Assembly: GCA_905215275.1 (NCBI GenBank)
Contig: CAJMPE010000015.1
Coordinates: 1 to 18,210, forward strand
Direction of reading: 5' to 3'
Length of the DNA stretch: 18,210 nucleotides
Source: an uncultured bacterium
Lineage (GTDB): Bacteria; Actinomycetota; Coriobacteriia; Coriobacteriales; Coriobacteriaceae
The notes under the pieces are model-generated. The model worked only from the letters and a program-made list of their open reading frames with translations. It was not told the DNA's origin and ran no database searches. Shown here one piece after another: positions 7,610-14,631 of this stretch; positions within the stretch are counted from its first letter, which is position 1, and every line of letters begins with the position of its first letter. A program made the translations under genes and the position numbers.

Positions 7610-7648
7610 AAGCGACATTCCGTTATTCGGAATGCCGCTTTCGTTTTT
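7610..7648 (+). terminator. Intrinsic terminator upstream of lspA
   Basis: AAGCGACATTCCG (7610-7622) pairs with CGGAATGCCGCTT (7628-7640), 12 of 13 pairs, around a 5-base loop. It is followed by TCGTTTTT (7641-7648). It ends the ileS transcript or an RNA made from the structured region just upstream. Confidence 0.82.
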
Positions 7649-7758
7649 AGCTGGTTATTTCGCTTGCGTTGGTGGATATGTCGTGCGTTCTGCTTATGGC
7701 AATATAAGATGGATTATTGCGTAAACGGAATTTGATTATCTGAGGGTAGGGGATTGAT

Positions 7759-8358
7759 TTGGGTCGTGCTGGGGATATGACGCCGCCTTTGCGTTGGCGG
7801 TTGGGTGTTGCTGGTGGGGTAGCGCTCGTTGTGCTGCTTGTCGACCAGCTGACCAAGCTTGCGGTTCGTGCCGTGGGCGATGCTCTGCATGTGACTGTTA
7901 TCCCCGGTGTCATCGACTTTATGTTTGTCCGCAATATCGGCGCTGCCTTTAGTATGGGTGAGGGGCATGGCATCGCGTTTGCCGTGCTGGCGTTGGCGGT
8001 CATTATCGCTATTGCCGTGTACCTCGTTCGTGCACCCCAGCTCGCCCATCTTGAGGTTGTGGGCATGGCGATGGTTGCGGGCGGTGCTTTCGGCAACGCT
8101 ATCGATCGTTTGGCCTTTGGCTTCGTGACCGATTTTATTGCCACCACCTTCATCGACTTCCCTGTCTTCAATGTGGCCGATATCGGCATTACCTTGGGCG
8201 TCGTGCTCGCCCTCTTTGGCTATATGTTCTTGAGCCCCGCGGCCCGTGAGGTCGATGCGACCGCCGAGCTTAACGCTCGTGACGAGGCCCGCGCCAAGCG
8301 CAAGGCTAAACAACGTGGGGAGCGTGCCCGCAAGATTCGCGAAAGGAATGAGCGCTAA
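7759..8358 (+). CDS. lspA: Lipoprotein signal peptidase (signal peptidase II)
   Basis: Membrane aspartyl protease that removes the signal peptide from prolipoproteins after lipidation. Family blocks are all present: VVLLVDQLTKLAV (TM1, about 22-36), FVRNIGAAFS (56-65), AGGAFGNAIDR with catalytic D116, and FPVFNVADIGIT with catalytic D141. Four hydrophobic segments fit the fold. The 199-residue length exceeds the usual 150-170 because of a highly basic C-terminal tail from about 160 (RAKRKAKQRGERARKIRERNER), probably cytosolic. The TTG at 7759 is favoured because AGGGTAGGGG precedes it by 6 bases; the ATG at 7777 has GGGG only 2 bases away. Its stop overlaps the rluD start by one base (TAATG), so the two genes are translationally coupled. 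Confidence 0.95.
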   Translation: MGRAGDMTPPLRWRLGVAGGVALVVLLVDQLTKLAVRAVGDALHVTVIPGVIDFMFVRNIGAAFSMGEGHGIAFAVLALAVIIAIAVYLVRAPQLAHLEVVGMAMVAGGAFGNAIDRLAFGFVTDFIATTFIDFPVFNVADIGITLGVVLALFGYMFLSPAAREVDATAELNARDEARAKRKAKQRGERARKIRERNER

Positions 8359-9371
8359 TGGCCGACATCCATATTCTCGTTGCCGACGATTCCGCTGGTC
8401 AGCGTCTTGACGCCTATCTGGGCGCCAACGATGGCTGTCCCACGCGCTCTGCCTGCGCGCATCTGATCGAGGGAGGCGCCGTGGCCGTCAACGGCGAGAC
8501 CTGCCTGTCAAAAAAGTATGCCGTGCGCTCCGGTGACCGCATCTCGGTCGACCTGCCCGAGCCGCACGATCCTACTGATGTGATTCCCGAGGCCATTCCC
8601 CTCGATATCCGTTACGAGGACGACTACCTCATCGTGCTCTCCAAGCAGCGCGGCCTGGTGTGCCATCCCGCCCATGGCCACGAGAGCGGCACCCTTGCAA
8701 ACGCTCTGGTCTACCACTGCGGTATCGATCATCTTGGTACCGTGCAGGGTGAGGACCGCCCCGGCATCGTGCATCGCCTGGATCGCGATACCTCGGGCCT
8801 TATGCTCGCGGCAAAAGACGACGACACCCAGCGCGCGCTTCAAAATCTTATCCGCACGCGCACGCTCGACCGTCGCTATATCACGCTCGTTCACGGTCAC
8901 ATCGCCATGGACGAGGGCACTATCAACACCGGTATCGCCCGATCGACGCGCGACCGCGTCAAGATGGCGGTTTCCGATGACCCCTTTGCGCGTCAGGCCA
9001 TCACGACCTTCAAGGTGCTCGAGCGCTTTGATTCCACGCGTTTCGACGACGGCTACACGCTCGTCGAGTGCCACCTGTTTACCGGTCGCACGCATCAGAT
9101 TCGTGTGCACATGCGCCATATCAACCATGCCTGCGTGGGCGACCCGCTCTACGGCAAGTGTGATACGCGTGCCGATCTGGGTCTGACCAGGCAGTTCCTC
9201 CATTCTTGGCGCGTCGCATTCGACCATCCCGTGACGGGGGAGCGCATTGAGTGCCGTGATGAGCTGCCGTGGGATCTTGCGGCGGTTCTGGATGATCTGG
9301 CCCCGCGTTCGCTCGGCCGCACTGCCGCTGGCGACGACATCGTCCCGCAGCTCGGCCTGCTCGAAGCCTAG
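8358..9371 (+). CDS. rluD: RluA/RluD-family ribosomal large subunit pseudouridine synthase
   Basis: Isomerises specific uridines to pseudouridine in RNA; RluD targets 23S rRNA helix 69 and RluA targets 23S rRNA and some tRNAs. At 337 residues it has an N-terminal S4 RNA-binding domain (about 14-65, with GQRLDAYL and LIEGGAVAVNG). This is followed by the catalytic domain with PGIVHRLDRDTSGLMLAAK, where D142 of HRLD is the catalytic aspartate. The closing motif LFTGRTHQIRVHM is also present. The ATG overlaps the lspA stop (TAATG), and GAAAGGAATGAG just upstream can serve as ribosome site. The arrangement ileS-lspA-rluD is common in bacteria. The RluD name is chosen for its S4 domain and length; the exact target uridines cannot be read from sequence. 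Confidence 0.93.
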   Translation: MADIHILVADDSAGQRLDAYLGANDGCPTRSACAHLIEGGAVAVNGETCLSKKYAVRSGDRISVDLPEPHDPTDVIPEAIPLDIRYEDDYLIVLSKQRGLVCHPAHGHESGTLANALVYHCGIDHLGTVQGEDRPGIVHRLDRDTSGLMLAAKDDDTQRALQNLIRTRTLDRRYITLVHGHIAMDEGTINTGIARSTRDRVKMAVSDDPFARQAITTFKVLERFDSTRFDDGYTLVECHLFTGRTHQIRVHMRHINHACVGDPLYGKCDTRADLGLTRQFLHSWRVAFDHPVTGERIECRDELPWDLAAVLDDLAPRSLGRTAAGDDIVPQLGLLEA

Positions 9372-9389
9372 CCGGTATTAGGTGGTTTC

Positions 9390-9416
9390 TTGAACTCGGT
9401 AAGCCTGCGGTAAGAT
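9390..9416 (+). promoter_or_regulatory. Candidate promoter of the glycosyltransferase gene
   Basis: TTGAAC (9390-9395) is followed after 15 bases by TAAGAT (9411-9416); GATATA (9414-9419), with an 18-base spacer, is an alternative -10. The segment lies in the short gap after the rluD stop, and no terminator was seen between them. Confidence 0.45.
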
Positions 9417-9453
9417 ATACGATTGTTTACGTAACGCGTTCCTGGGAGCCTGC

Positions 9454-10749
9454 ATGCTCGCCTTTTTACAAACCAACACACCCATCGTGATTTTCAACCA
9501 GATTGTCGTCACGCTGCTCACGGTCTGCTTTCTGTACCAGGTGGTCTTCTTTGTCATCGGCGCTCTTCGTGGCGAGGTCGCGCCTCCCAAGGCCAAAAAA
9601 CTCCACCGGTACGCCTTCTTTATCGCGGCGCATAACGAGGAGGCCGTTATCGCCAATCTTGTTCGCTCCATCAAGGACCAGGATTATCCGTCCGAGCTCA
9701 TCGAGGTCTTTGTGGTCGCCGATGCCTGTACCGATAACACGGCACAGCTCGCGCGCGAGGCGGGCGCCATCGTCTATGAGCGCAATGACCTGGCCCGTAA
9801 GGGCAAGAGCTGGGTCATGGACTTTGGTTTCGATCGCATTCTCAACGAGTATCCCGATACGTTTGAGGGCTACTTTATCTTCGATGCCGACAATGTTATC
9901 TCCCGCGATTACGTCTCCAAGATGAATGATGCCTTTGACCAGGGCTTCCATGTGGTCACGAGCTATCGCAATTCCAAGAACTTCGGCAGCTCGTGGATCT
10001 CTGCGGCCAACGCCACCTGGTATCTGCGTGAGGCCCGCTTCCTTAACAACGCGCGTAACATCTGCAAGACGTCTTGCGCCGTCTCGGGTTCGGGCTACCT
10101 CATCTCCGCAAGCGTTATCGAGGGCATGCACGGTTGGCAGTTCCATACGCTGACCGAAGACATCCAGTTCACCACGTTCTGCGCCATTCACGGCATTCGC
10201 ATCGGTTATGCGCCGGCGGAGTTCTTTGACGAGCAGCCCGTGACGTTTAAGGCGTCCTGGAAACAGCGCATGCGTTGGACCAAGGGCTTCTACCAGGTGT
10301 TCTTTACCTACGGTAAACATCTGGTCAAATCGACGTTTTGCTATCATCGCTTTGCCGCATATGACATGTTTATGACCATCGCTCCGGGCATGTTACTGTC
10401 CCTGATCTCCATGCTCGCCAATGCGACCTTCCTCATCGTGGGCGGGCTTTCGCACGGCTTCTTGGCCACCGAGGTCGAGATGCAGGCTTGTGCCGCCTCA
10501 CTCATTATGACTTTCGCCATGATGTACCAGACCTTCTTTATCCTGGCGCTGCTCACGACCATTTTCGAGTACAAGCACATTCATTGCGCGCAAAAGTGGC
10601 GTTTGTTGACTAACCTGTTTACCTTCCCGATCTTTATGTTCAGCTATATCCCCATCACGGTGGCTGCACTGTTCCTAAAGGTCGACTGGGTCCCGACGCA
10701 GCACGCCGTCAACGTTACCCTCGACGAGGTCATGCAAGGCGCCAAATAA
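9454..10749 (+). CDS. Membrane-bound family 2 glycosyltransferase
   Basis: A processive-type GT2 enzyme expected to move sugars from a nucleotide donor onto a growing glycan at the cytoplasmic membrane. One TM helix at about 12-36, then the GT-A domain with FFIAAHNEEAVIANLV, VVADACTDNT, the DxD motif in FDADN (D144, D146), the TED motif at 234-236 (LTEDIQF) and QRMRW at 271-275 (QxxRW). Three or four TM segments follow from about 306 to 410. The TED plus QxxRW signature is that of cellulose, hyaluronan, N-acetylglucosamine and related polymer synthases, so a surface polysaccharide is a fair inference, but neither donor nor product can be assigned. The length is 431 residues. The ATG at 9454 has GGGAG about 6 bases upstream. 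It is monocistronic: own promoter candidate and hairpin terminator. Confidence 0.88.
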   Translation: MLAFLQTNTPIVIFNQIVVTLLTVCFLYQVVFFVIGALRGEVAPPKAKKLHRYAFFIAAHNEEAVIANLVRSIKDQDYPSELIEVFVVADACTDNTAQLAREAGAIVYERNDLARKGKSWVMDFGFDRILNEYPDTFEGYFIFDADNVISRDYVSKMNDAFDQGFHVVTSYRNSKNFGSSWISAANATWYLREARFLNNARNICKTSCAVSGSGYLISASVIEGMHGWQFHTLTEDIQFTTFCAIHGIRIGYAPAEFFDEQPVTFKASWKQRMRWTKGFYQVFFTYGKHLVKSTFCYHRFAAYDMFMTIAPGMLLSLISMLANATFLIVGGLSHGFLATEVEMQACAASLIMTFAMMYQTFFILALLTTIFEYKHIHCAQKWRLLTNLFTFPIFMFSYIPITVAALFLKVDWVPTQHAVNVTLDEVMQGAK

Positions 10750-10757
10750 CCACCATC

Positions 10758-10799
10758 AAAACCACCACAAAGGGGGCAGGCGCCTTTGTGGTGGTTTTT
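10758..10799. terminator. Hairpin terminator after the glycosyltransferase, copy 2 of the repeated element
   Basis: AAAACCACCACAAAGG (10758-10773) pairs perfectly over 16 bp with 10783-10798 around the loop GGGCAGGCG, followed by a T. Read on the minus strand, the loop is CGCCTGCCC, which differs from copy 1 (TGCCTGTCC, 2983-2991) at only two positions. Stem and loop are therefore both conserved and this is an inverted copy of the same element. It separates the glycosyltransferase gene from the prepilin-peptidase gene. Confidence 0.85.
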
Positions 10800-10831
10800 G
10801 CTTTTGAGAGGGCTGTCCCGGGAGGTGTCCT

Positions 10832-11254
10832 GTGGTCTATATCCCATTTTGGATCTGCGTCTTTGCCGGCGCGGCGATTGATGCCCGTGAGCGACGCTTT
10901 CCCAATGAGCTTGCCGGCGCGTGTGCGGTGGCGGCGTTTGCGGGCGTGTGGCTGGATGCGGGCTTGAACACGGCACTTGACCACGCTGGCCTTGCGGTCA
11001 TCGTGTACCTTTCTCTTGTGCTGACTGAGTCGCTTTGGCGGCGCCTCCGTCAAGCCACGGGCATCGGCATGGGAGATGCCAAGGCACTCTTCGCGCTTTG
11101 CACGCTCGACCCTATGGGCGGCATCGTGGCATTTGCCGTCGCGCTCCTGGCCCTTGCCCTCTCTTGCCTCTTCACAAAATCGCGCTCCCTGCCTTTGCTG
11201 CCGTTTTTGGTGCCGATTTTTGCCATAATCGAGGTCGTGGGCTGCACATTGTAA
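10832..11254 (+). CDS. Prepilin peptidase, A24 family (short, peptidase domain only)
   Basis: Membrane aspartyl protease fold that cleaves type IV prepilin-like leader peptides. The two catalytic aspartates are in place: D17 in GAAIDARERRFPNEL and D82 in GIGMGDAKAL (the GxGD motif). Hydrophobic segments around residues 3-16, 26-45, 50-66, 83-115 and 121-138 fit the six-helix core. At 140 residues it lacks the N-terminal methyltransferase domain and zinc site of PilD/ComC. It resembles the stand-alone CpaA/TadV type. GTG at 10832 is the start, with GGGAGG 7 bases upstream. No pilin, ATPase or secretion genes are nearby, so its substrate must be encoded elsewhere. The next gene follows after 31 bases and they may be cotranscribed. 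Confidence 0.82.
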   Translation: MVYIPFWICVFAGAAIDARERRFPNELAGACAVAAFAGVWLDAGLNTALDHAGLAVIVYLSLVLTESLWRRLRQATGIGMGDAKALFALCTLDPMGGIVAFAVALLALALSCLFTKSRSLPLLPFLVPIFAIIEVVGCTL

Positions 11255-11285
11255 CCGATTGTGCATCCTTCTTAAGGAGCATGCC

Positions 11286-12533
11286 ATGACAACTAATCAA
11301 GAAACGGCCGTCATTAAGGCGCGCATGGACCGTATTCCCTCGGCGTTATCGCCCGAACTGGTCGAGCGCATTGCCGCAGATCGTGCTTCGGGCTATGTCA
11401 ACCCGTACCGTTGCGACGATGACCAGGTCATCCGTCGCGTTGATCGAGCCGCAGACGAGGGCACGCTCATGCGTCCGGCGTTTATGCGCGATACCGAAAA
11501 GATTCTTCATCTTCCGGCGTACACTCGCTATGCCGGCAAAACACAGGTCTTCAGTTTTCGCAGCAACGACGACCTGTCGCGTCGTGGCCTGCACGTGCAG
11601 CTTGTCTCGCGCATCGCACGCGATATCGGCCGCGCCCTGGGGCTTAACTGCGACCTGATCGAGGCGATTGGCCTGGGCCACGACTTGGGCCACACGCCCT
11701 TTGGCCATGCCGGTGAGCGATTTCTCAACGATATCTATCACGAGCGCACGGGTCGTTATTTTTTCCATAACGTGCAGTCGGTCCGCGTGCTCGATGCGCT
11801 GTATGGCCGCAACGTGTCGCTCCAGACGCTCGACGGCGTCCTGTGCCATAACGGCGAGTACGAGCAACGTGTTTTTGAGCTTTCGGACATGAGTTCCTTT
11901 GACCAGTTCGACCGAACTGTCGAGGATTGCATTGCCACTGGCTATAGCGCGATTGAGCACCTGCGTCCCATGACGCTCGAGGGCTGCGTGGTTCGCATCT
12001 CGGATATCCTTGCCTACGTTGGGCGCGATCGCCAAGACGCCATTGCGGCAGGCCTTCTGTCACCTGACGCGTTTGACGATGATCTGGGCGGAGGATACAA
12101 CAGCTGGATTCTCACGCATGCCTCCATCGATATCGTCGAGCACAGCTATGGCAAGCCACGCATCGAGATGAGCGAGGACCTGTTTGAGGAGATCCGCCGA
12201 GCCAAGCGCGAGAACTACGAGAAGATCTATAGCAAGGGCGGCATTGAAGGCGACTCCGAAGCGGAGCTGCGCGAGGCCTTCGAAAAGCTCTACGACCGTT
12301 GCCTGCAGGATATAAACGAGGGTGACGAGTCCTCCTACATCTTTAAGCACCATATTTCGCGTATTGAGCAGCAGCTTTCCTATTATGGCCGCACCTATGC
12401 TTGGCAGGACGCCAAGGATCAAGCGGTGGTGGATTACATCGCGAGCATGACGGACGGCTATTTCTGCGAGCTGACGAGCAAGCTATTCCCTGGTCTGGAG
12501 TTTCCGCACCGCACCTATATTAACGAACGGTAG
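11286..12533 (+). CDS. dgt: dGTPase-like HD-domain deoxynucleoside triphosphohydrolase
   Basis: HD-superfamily hydrolase related to Dgt, which cleaves dNTPs to the deoxynucleoside and tripolyphosphate and so tunes dNTP pools. At 415 residues it is in the normal range. Near the N-terminus is YAGKTQVFSF...DDLSRRGLHVQLVSRIARDIG (first metal histidine, H93). The HD motif follows at GHDLGHTPFGHAGERFL (131-147; H132, D133), and LCHNGEYEQ and RISDILAYVGRDRQD supply the later metal-site positions. The ATG at 11286 is chosen because AAGGAG (11274-11279) lies 6 bases before it; an in-frame TTG at 11259 has no ribosome site. Nucleotide preference cannot be read from sequence. It lies between the A24 peptidase and rarA. 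Confidence 0.9.
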   Translation: MTTNQETAVIKARMDRIPSALSPELVERIAADRASGYVNPYRCDDDQVIRRVDRAADEGTLMRPAFMRDTEKILHLPAYTRYAGKTQVFSFRSNDDLSRRGLHVQLVSRIARDIGRALGLNCDLIEAIGLGHDLGHTPFGHAGERFLNDIYHERTGRYFFHNVQSVRVLDALYGRNVSLQTLDGVLCHNGEYEQRVFELSDMSSFDQFDRTVEDCIATGYSAIEHLRPMTLEGCVVRISDILAYVGRDRQDAIAAGLLSPDAFDDDLGGGYNSWILTHASIDIVEHSYGKPRIEMSEDLFEEIRRAKRENYEKIYSKGGIEGDSEAELREAFEKLYDRCLQDINEGDESSYIFKHHISRIEQQLSYYGRTYAWQDAKDQAVVDYIASMTDGYFCELTSKLFPGLEFPHRTYINER

Positions 12534-12593
12534 TTCGTATCCTTTAGGTATACTGTTGGTCAACAACGATTTTGATTGATGCACGGGATGGCT

Positions 12594-13943
12594 ATGGACG
12601 ACCTTTTTTCTGCCTCGACGCGCGAGCGCTCTTTTCAGAATGCCCCGCTTGCGGTGCGTATGCGCCCCAATTCGCTCGACGAGTATGTGGGCCAGCAAAA
12701 GGCCGTCGGTAAGGGCTCGTGGCTGCGCGCCGCGATTGAGCATGACGTGCTGTCGAGCGTGATTCTGTACGGCCCGGCCGGTACGGGCAAGACGACGCTG
12801 GCGCATATTATCGCCAACCATACCAAGAGTGAGTTTGTCGAGGTCAGCGCCGTCACGGGTACCGTGAAGGACCTGCGTCGCGTGATCGACGAGGCAAAGA
12901 CGCGCCTGAATACGTATGACCGCCGTACCATCTTGTTCATCGACGAGATTCACCGTTTTTCGAAGTCGCAGCAGGATGCGCTTTTGCATGCGGTTGAGAA
13001 CCGTACCGTCATTATGATTGGCGCCACGACCGAGAACCCTTACTTCGAGGTCAACTCCGCACTGTTGTCGCGTGGGCGCGTGGTAGAGCTTGATCACCTG
13101 AAGGACGAGGATATCGCCACGCTCATTGAGCGTGCGCTCGAGGCGCCGCAGGGTTTGGGTGGCAAGTTTTCGGCCGATGAGGATACGGTTAAGACCATCT
13201 GCACGCTGGCTGCGGGCGATGCACGCTCGGCTCTGACGACGCTCGAGCTGGCAAGTGAGATCGCCGTGACGCGCCCTGATACCGAGGGTACGCCTGCACC
13301 GACGGCGGGGGAGCGCTATCCCATTACCGTGGATGACGTAAAGATTGCCAATCCGCGTCGTGGCTTTACCTATGACAAAAACGGCGACATGCACTACGAC
13401 ATCATTAGTGCGTTTATTAAGTCCATGCGCGGCAGCGACCCCGATGCCACCATCTATTGGCTTGCGCGCATGATCGATGCGGGGGAGGACCCCAAGTTTA
13501 TCGCCCGACGCATCATGATCCATGCTTCCGAAGACGTCGGTAACGCCGATCCGCAGGCCCTGCTTATAGCGCACGCTGCGTTTAAATCTGCCGAGGTCAT
13601 TGGGTATCCCGAGTGTCGTATTAACCTGGCTCAGGCTGCACTCTATGTGTGCCTGGCGCCCAAGTCCAACGCGTGCGAGGCTTCGATCGATGCGGCGCTG
13701 GCCGATATCCATAGCAGTGGCTTGCGTGAGGTGCCGAGCTATCTGCGCGATCGTCATCGCCCAGGCAGCGATGAATATGGTGTGTACAAGTATCCACATG
13801 ATTATCCCGAAGGCTGGGTCGATCAGCGCTATTTGCCCGAGGGGCTGGAGCGCGGCGCGTTCTGGCAGCCTGCGGGCCGCGGTTGGGAAGAGTGGCGTGT
13901 GGAGCAAAGCGAACGCGACCGTAGCGGGAATGCTCCGAAGTAA
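12594..13943 (+). CDS. rarA: Replication-associated recombination protein A (MgsA/RarA)
   Basis: AAA+ ATPase of the clamp-loader clade that acts at stalled replication forks with SSB. About 449 residues, normal for the family. MDDLFSASTRERSFQNAPLA is followed by VRMRPNSLDEYVGQ, Walker A GPAGTGKT (60-67), Walker B ILFIDEIHRFSKSQQDALL (FIDEIH at about 115-120), sensor 1 GATTENPYFEVNSALLSR and a sensor-2 region (GDARSALTTLE). The C-terminal tetramerisation part is recognised by MRGSDPDATIYWLARM, ARRIMIHASEDVGNADP, VPSYLRDRHRPG and YKYPHDYPEGWV. The ATG at 12594 is favoured from the family N-terminus, with GGGA upstream; in-frame ATGs at 12579 and 12588 are alternatives. A TATACT -10 (12549-12554) lies upstream without a good -35. 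Confidence 0.95.
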   Translation: MDDLFSASTRERSFQNAPLAVRMRPNSLDEYVGQQKAVGKGSWLRAAIEHDVLSSVILYGPAGTGKTTLAHIIANHTKSEFVEVSAVTGTVKDLRRVIDEAKTRLNTYDRRTILFIDEIHRFSKSQQDALLHAVENRTVIMIGATTENPYFEVNSALLSRGRVVELDHLKDEDIATLIERALEAPQGLGGKFSADEDTVKTICTLAAGDARSALTTLELASEIAVTRPDTEGTPAPTAGERYPITVDDVKIANPRRGFTYDKNGDMHYDIISAFIKSMRGSDPDATIYWLARMIDAGEDPKFIARRIMIHASEDVGNADPQALLIAHAAFKSAEVIGYPECRINLAQAALYVCLAPKSNACEASIDAALADIHSSGLREVPSYLRDRHRPGSDEYGVYKYPHDYPEGWVDQRYLPEGLERGAFWQPAGRGWEEWRVEQSERDRSGNAPK

Positions 13944-13974
13944 CTGCTGATTATTTTGCCCCAGGATCTCACGC

Positions 13975-14005
13975 TTGGCATGTTCGGTCCCCTTTGGGGT
14001 ACCAT
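13975..14005 (+). promoter_or_regulatory. Candidate promoter of the DUF948-rsbW-sigB operon
   Basis: TTGGCA (13975-13980) and TACCAT (14000-14005) are separated by 19 bases, longer than ideal. Overlapping the -10 is a near-palindrome, GGTCCCCTTTGGGGTACC (13986-14003), that could be an operator or a small RNA hairpin. No sigma-B-type pair with proper spacing was found in this gap. Confidence 0.35.
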
Positions 14006-14043
14006 GAACAGCGTCTGTATTTCGATTCCTTTGGGAGGCTTGT

Positions 14044-14631
14044 ATGAGTCCCATTCAAATCGCCCTGCTGCTGCTTGCTGTTGTCGGCGTGTGGGCCGTC
14101 GTTGAGCTTGCACTCACACTGCGTAAGACTCGCACCGTCGTTGACTCGCTCGATAAGACCGTGAGCGACCTTAACAATACGCTTGCCGAGGCACAGCCCG
14201 TGGTGGCAAAGCTCGACGGCGCTGTCGATGAGCTCACCCCCGCGCTGGCACAGGTTGAGCCGCTCCTCAAGTCGAGCAAGACTGCCGTTGATGCCCTGAC
14301 GTCCAACCTCGTTGAGGTTGAGGCGGTCGTTCGCGACATCTCCGAGGTCACGGGCAGCGTGGCCGAGGCCAGCAATGCCGTATCGAGCGTGACTGATTCT
14401 GCTGCTGGCGCCGTGCAGAAGCTCTTCAATAAGGTGAAGGCTCCTGCAGCCGACGCCGATCGCAAGCTCGCCGCTGCCGCCGCCGAGGCCGAGCAGCCTA
14501 CTGAGCGCGTTCTGATTGGCGATGACGATGCCGCTGCTGACGACGATGATGTTCAGAAGCCCGCTGCTAAGCCTGCTCAGTATTACACCTATACGCCTGC
14601 CGAGACCTCCGAGGAGTCCTGCGATGAGTAG
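14044..14631 (+). CDS. DUF948-like membrane-anchored coiled-coil protein
   Basis: First gene of the stress-sigma operon. A 195-residue protein with one N-terminal TM helix (about 5-23, IALLLLAVVGVWAVVELAL) and a basic TLRKTR edge. A long amphipathic helical region (about 30-125) follows, with repeated hydrophobic/Asp/Leu spacing such as VDSLDKTVSDLNNTLAEA, suggesting a coiled coil. An Ala-rich linker, an acidic patch DDDAAADDDD (160-169) and a disordered Tyr/Thr/Glu tail complete it. This architecture resembles the DUF948 family, which includes Bacillus YtxG, a sigma-B-dependent general stress protein. The ATG at 14044 has GGGAGG upstream. The 3' end overlaps the next gene by 8 bases. Its function is not known; linkage to stress control is an inference from operon position and family. 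Confidence 0.7.
   Translation: MSPIQIALLLLAVVGVWAVVELALTLRKTRTVVDSLDKTVSDLNNTLAEAQPVVAKLDGAVDELTPALAQVEPLLKSSKTAVDALTSNLVEVEAVVRDISEVTGSVAEASNAVSSVTDSAAGAVQKLFNKVKAPAADADRKLAAAAAEAEQPTERVLIGDDDAAADDDDVQKPAAKPAQYYTYTPAETSEESCDE

Noticed and set aside
11259..11285. Upstream TTG start for the dGTPase-like gene
   Set aside because: No ribosome site precedes it, whereas the ATG at 11286 has AAGGAG six bases upstream; the AAGGAG itself would lie inside the extension.
12556..12565. Short palindrome GTTGGTCAAC before rarA as an operator
   Set aside because: Only four base pairs per arm; such sites occur often by chance and no second copy or regulator gene is present.
12483..14054. 523-codon open frame on the minus strand, antisense to rarA
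   Set aside because: Shadow of rarA, which has all family motifs in the plus frame; the antisense product shows no domain.
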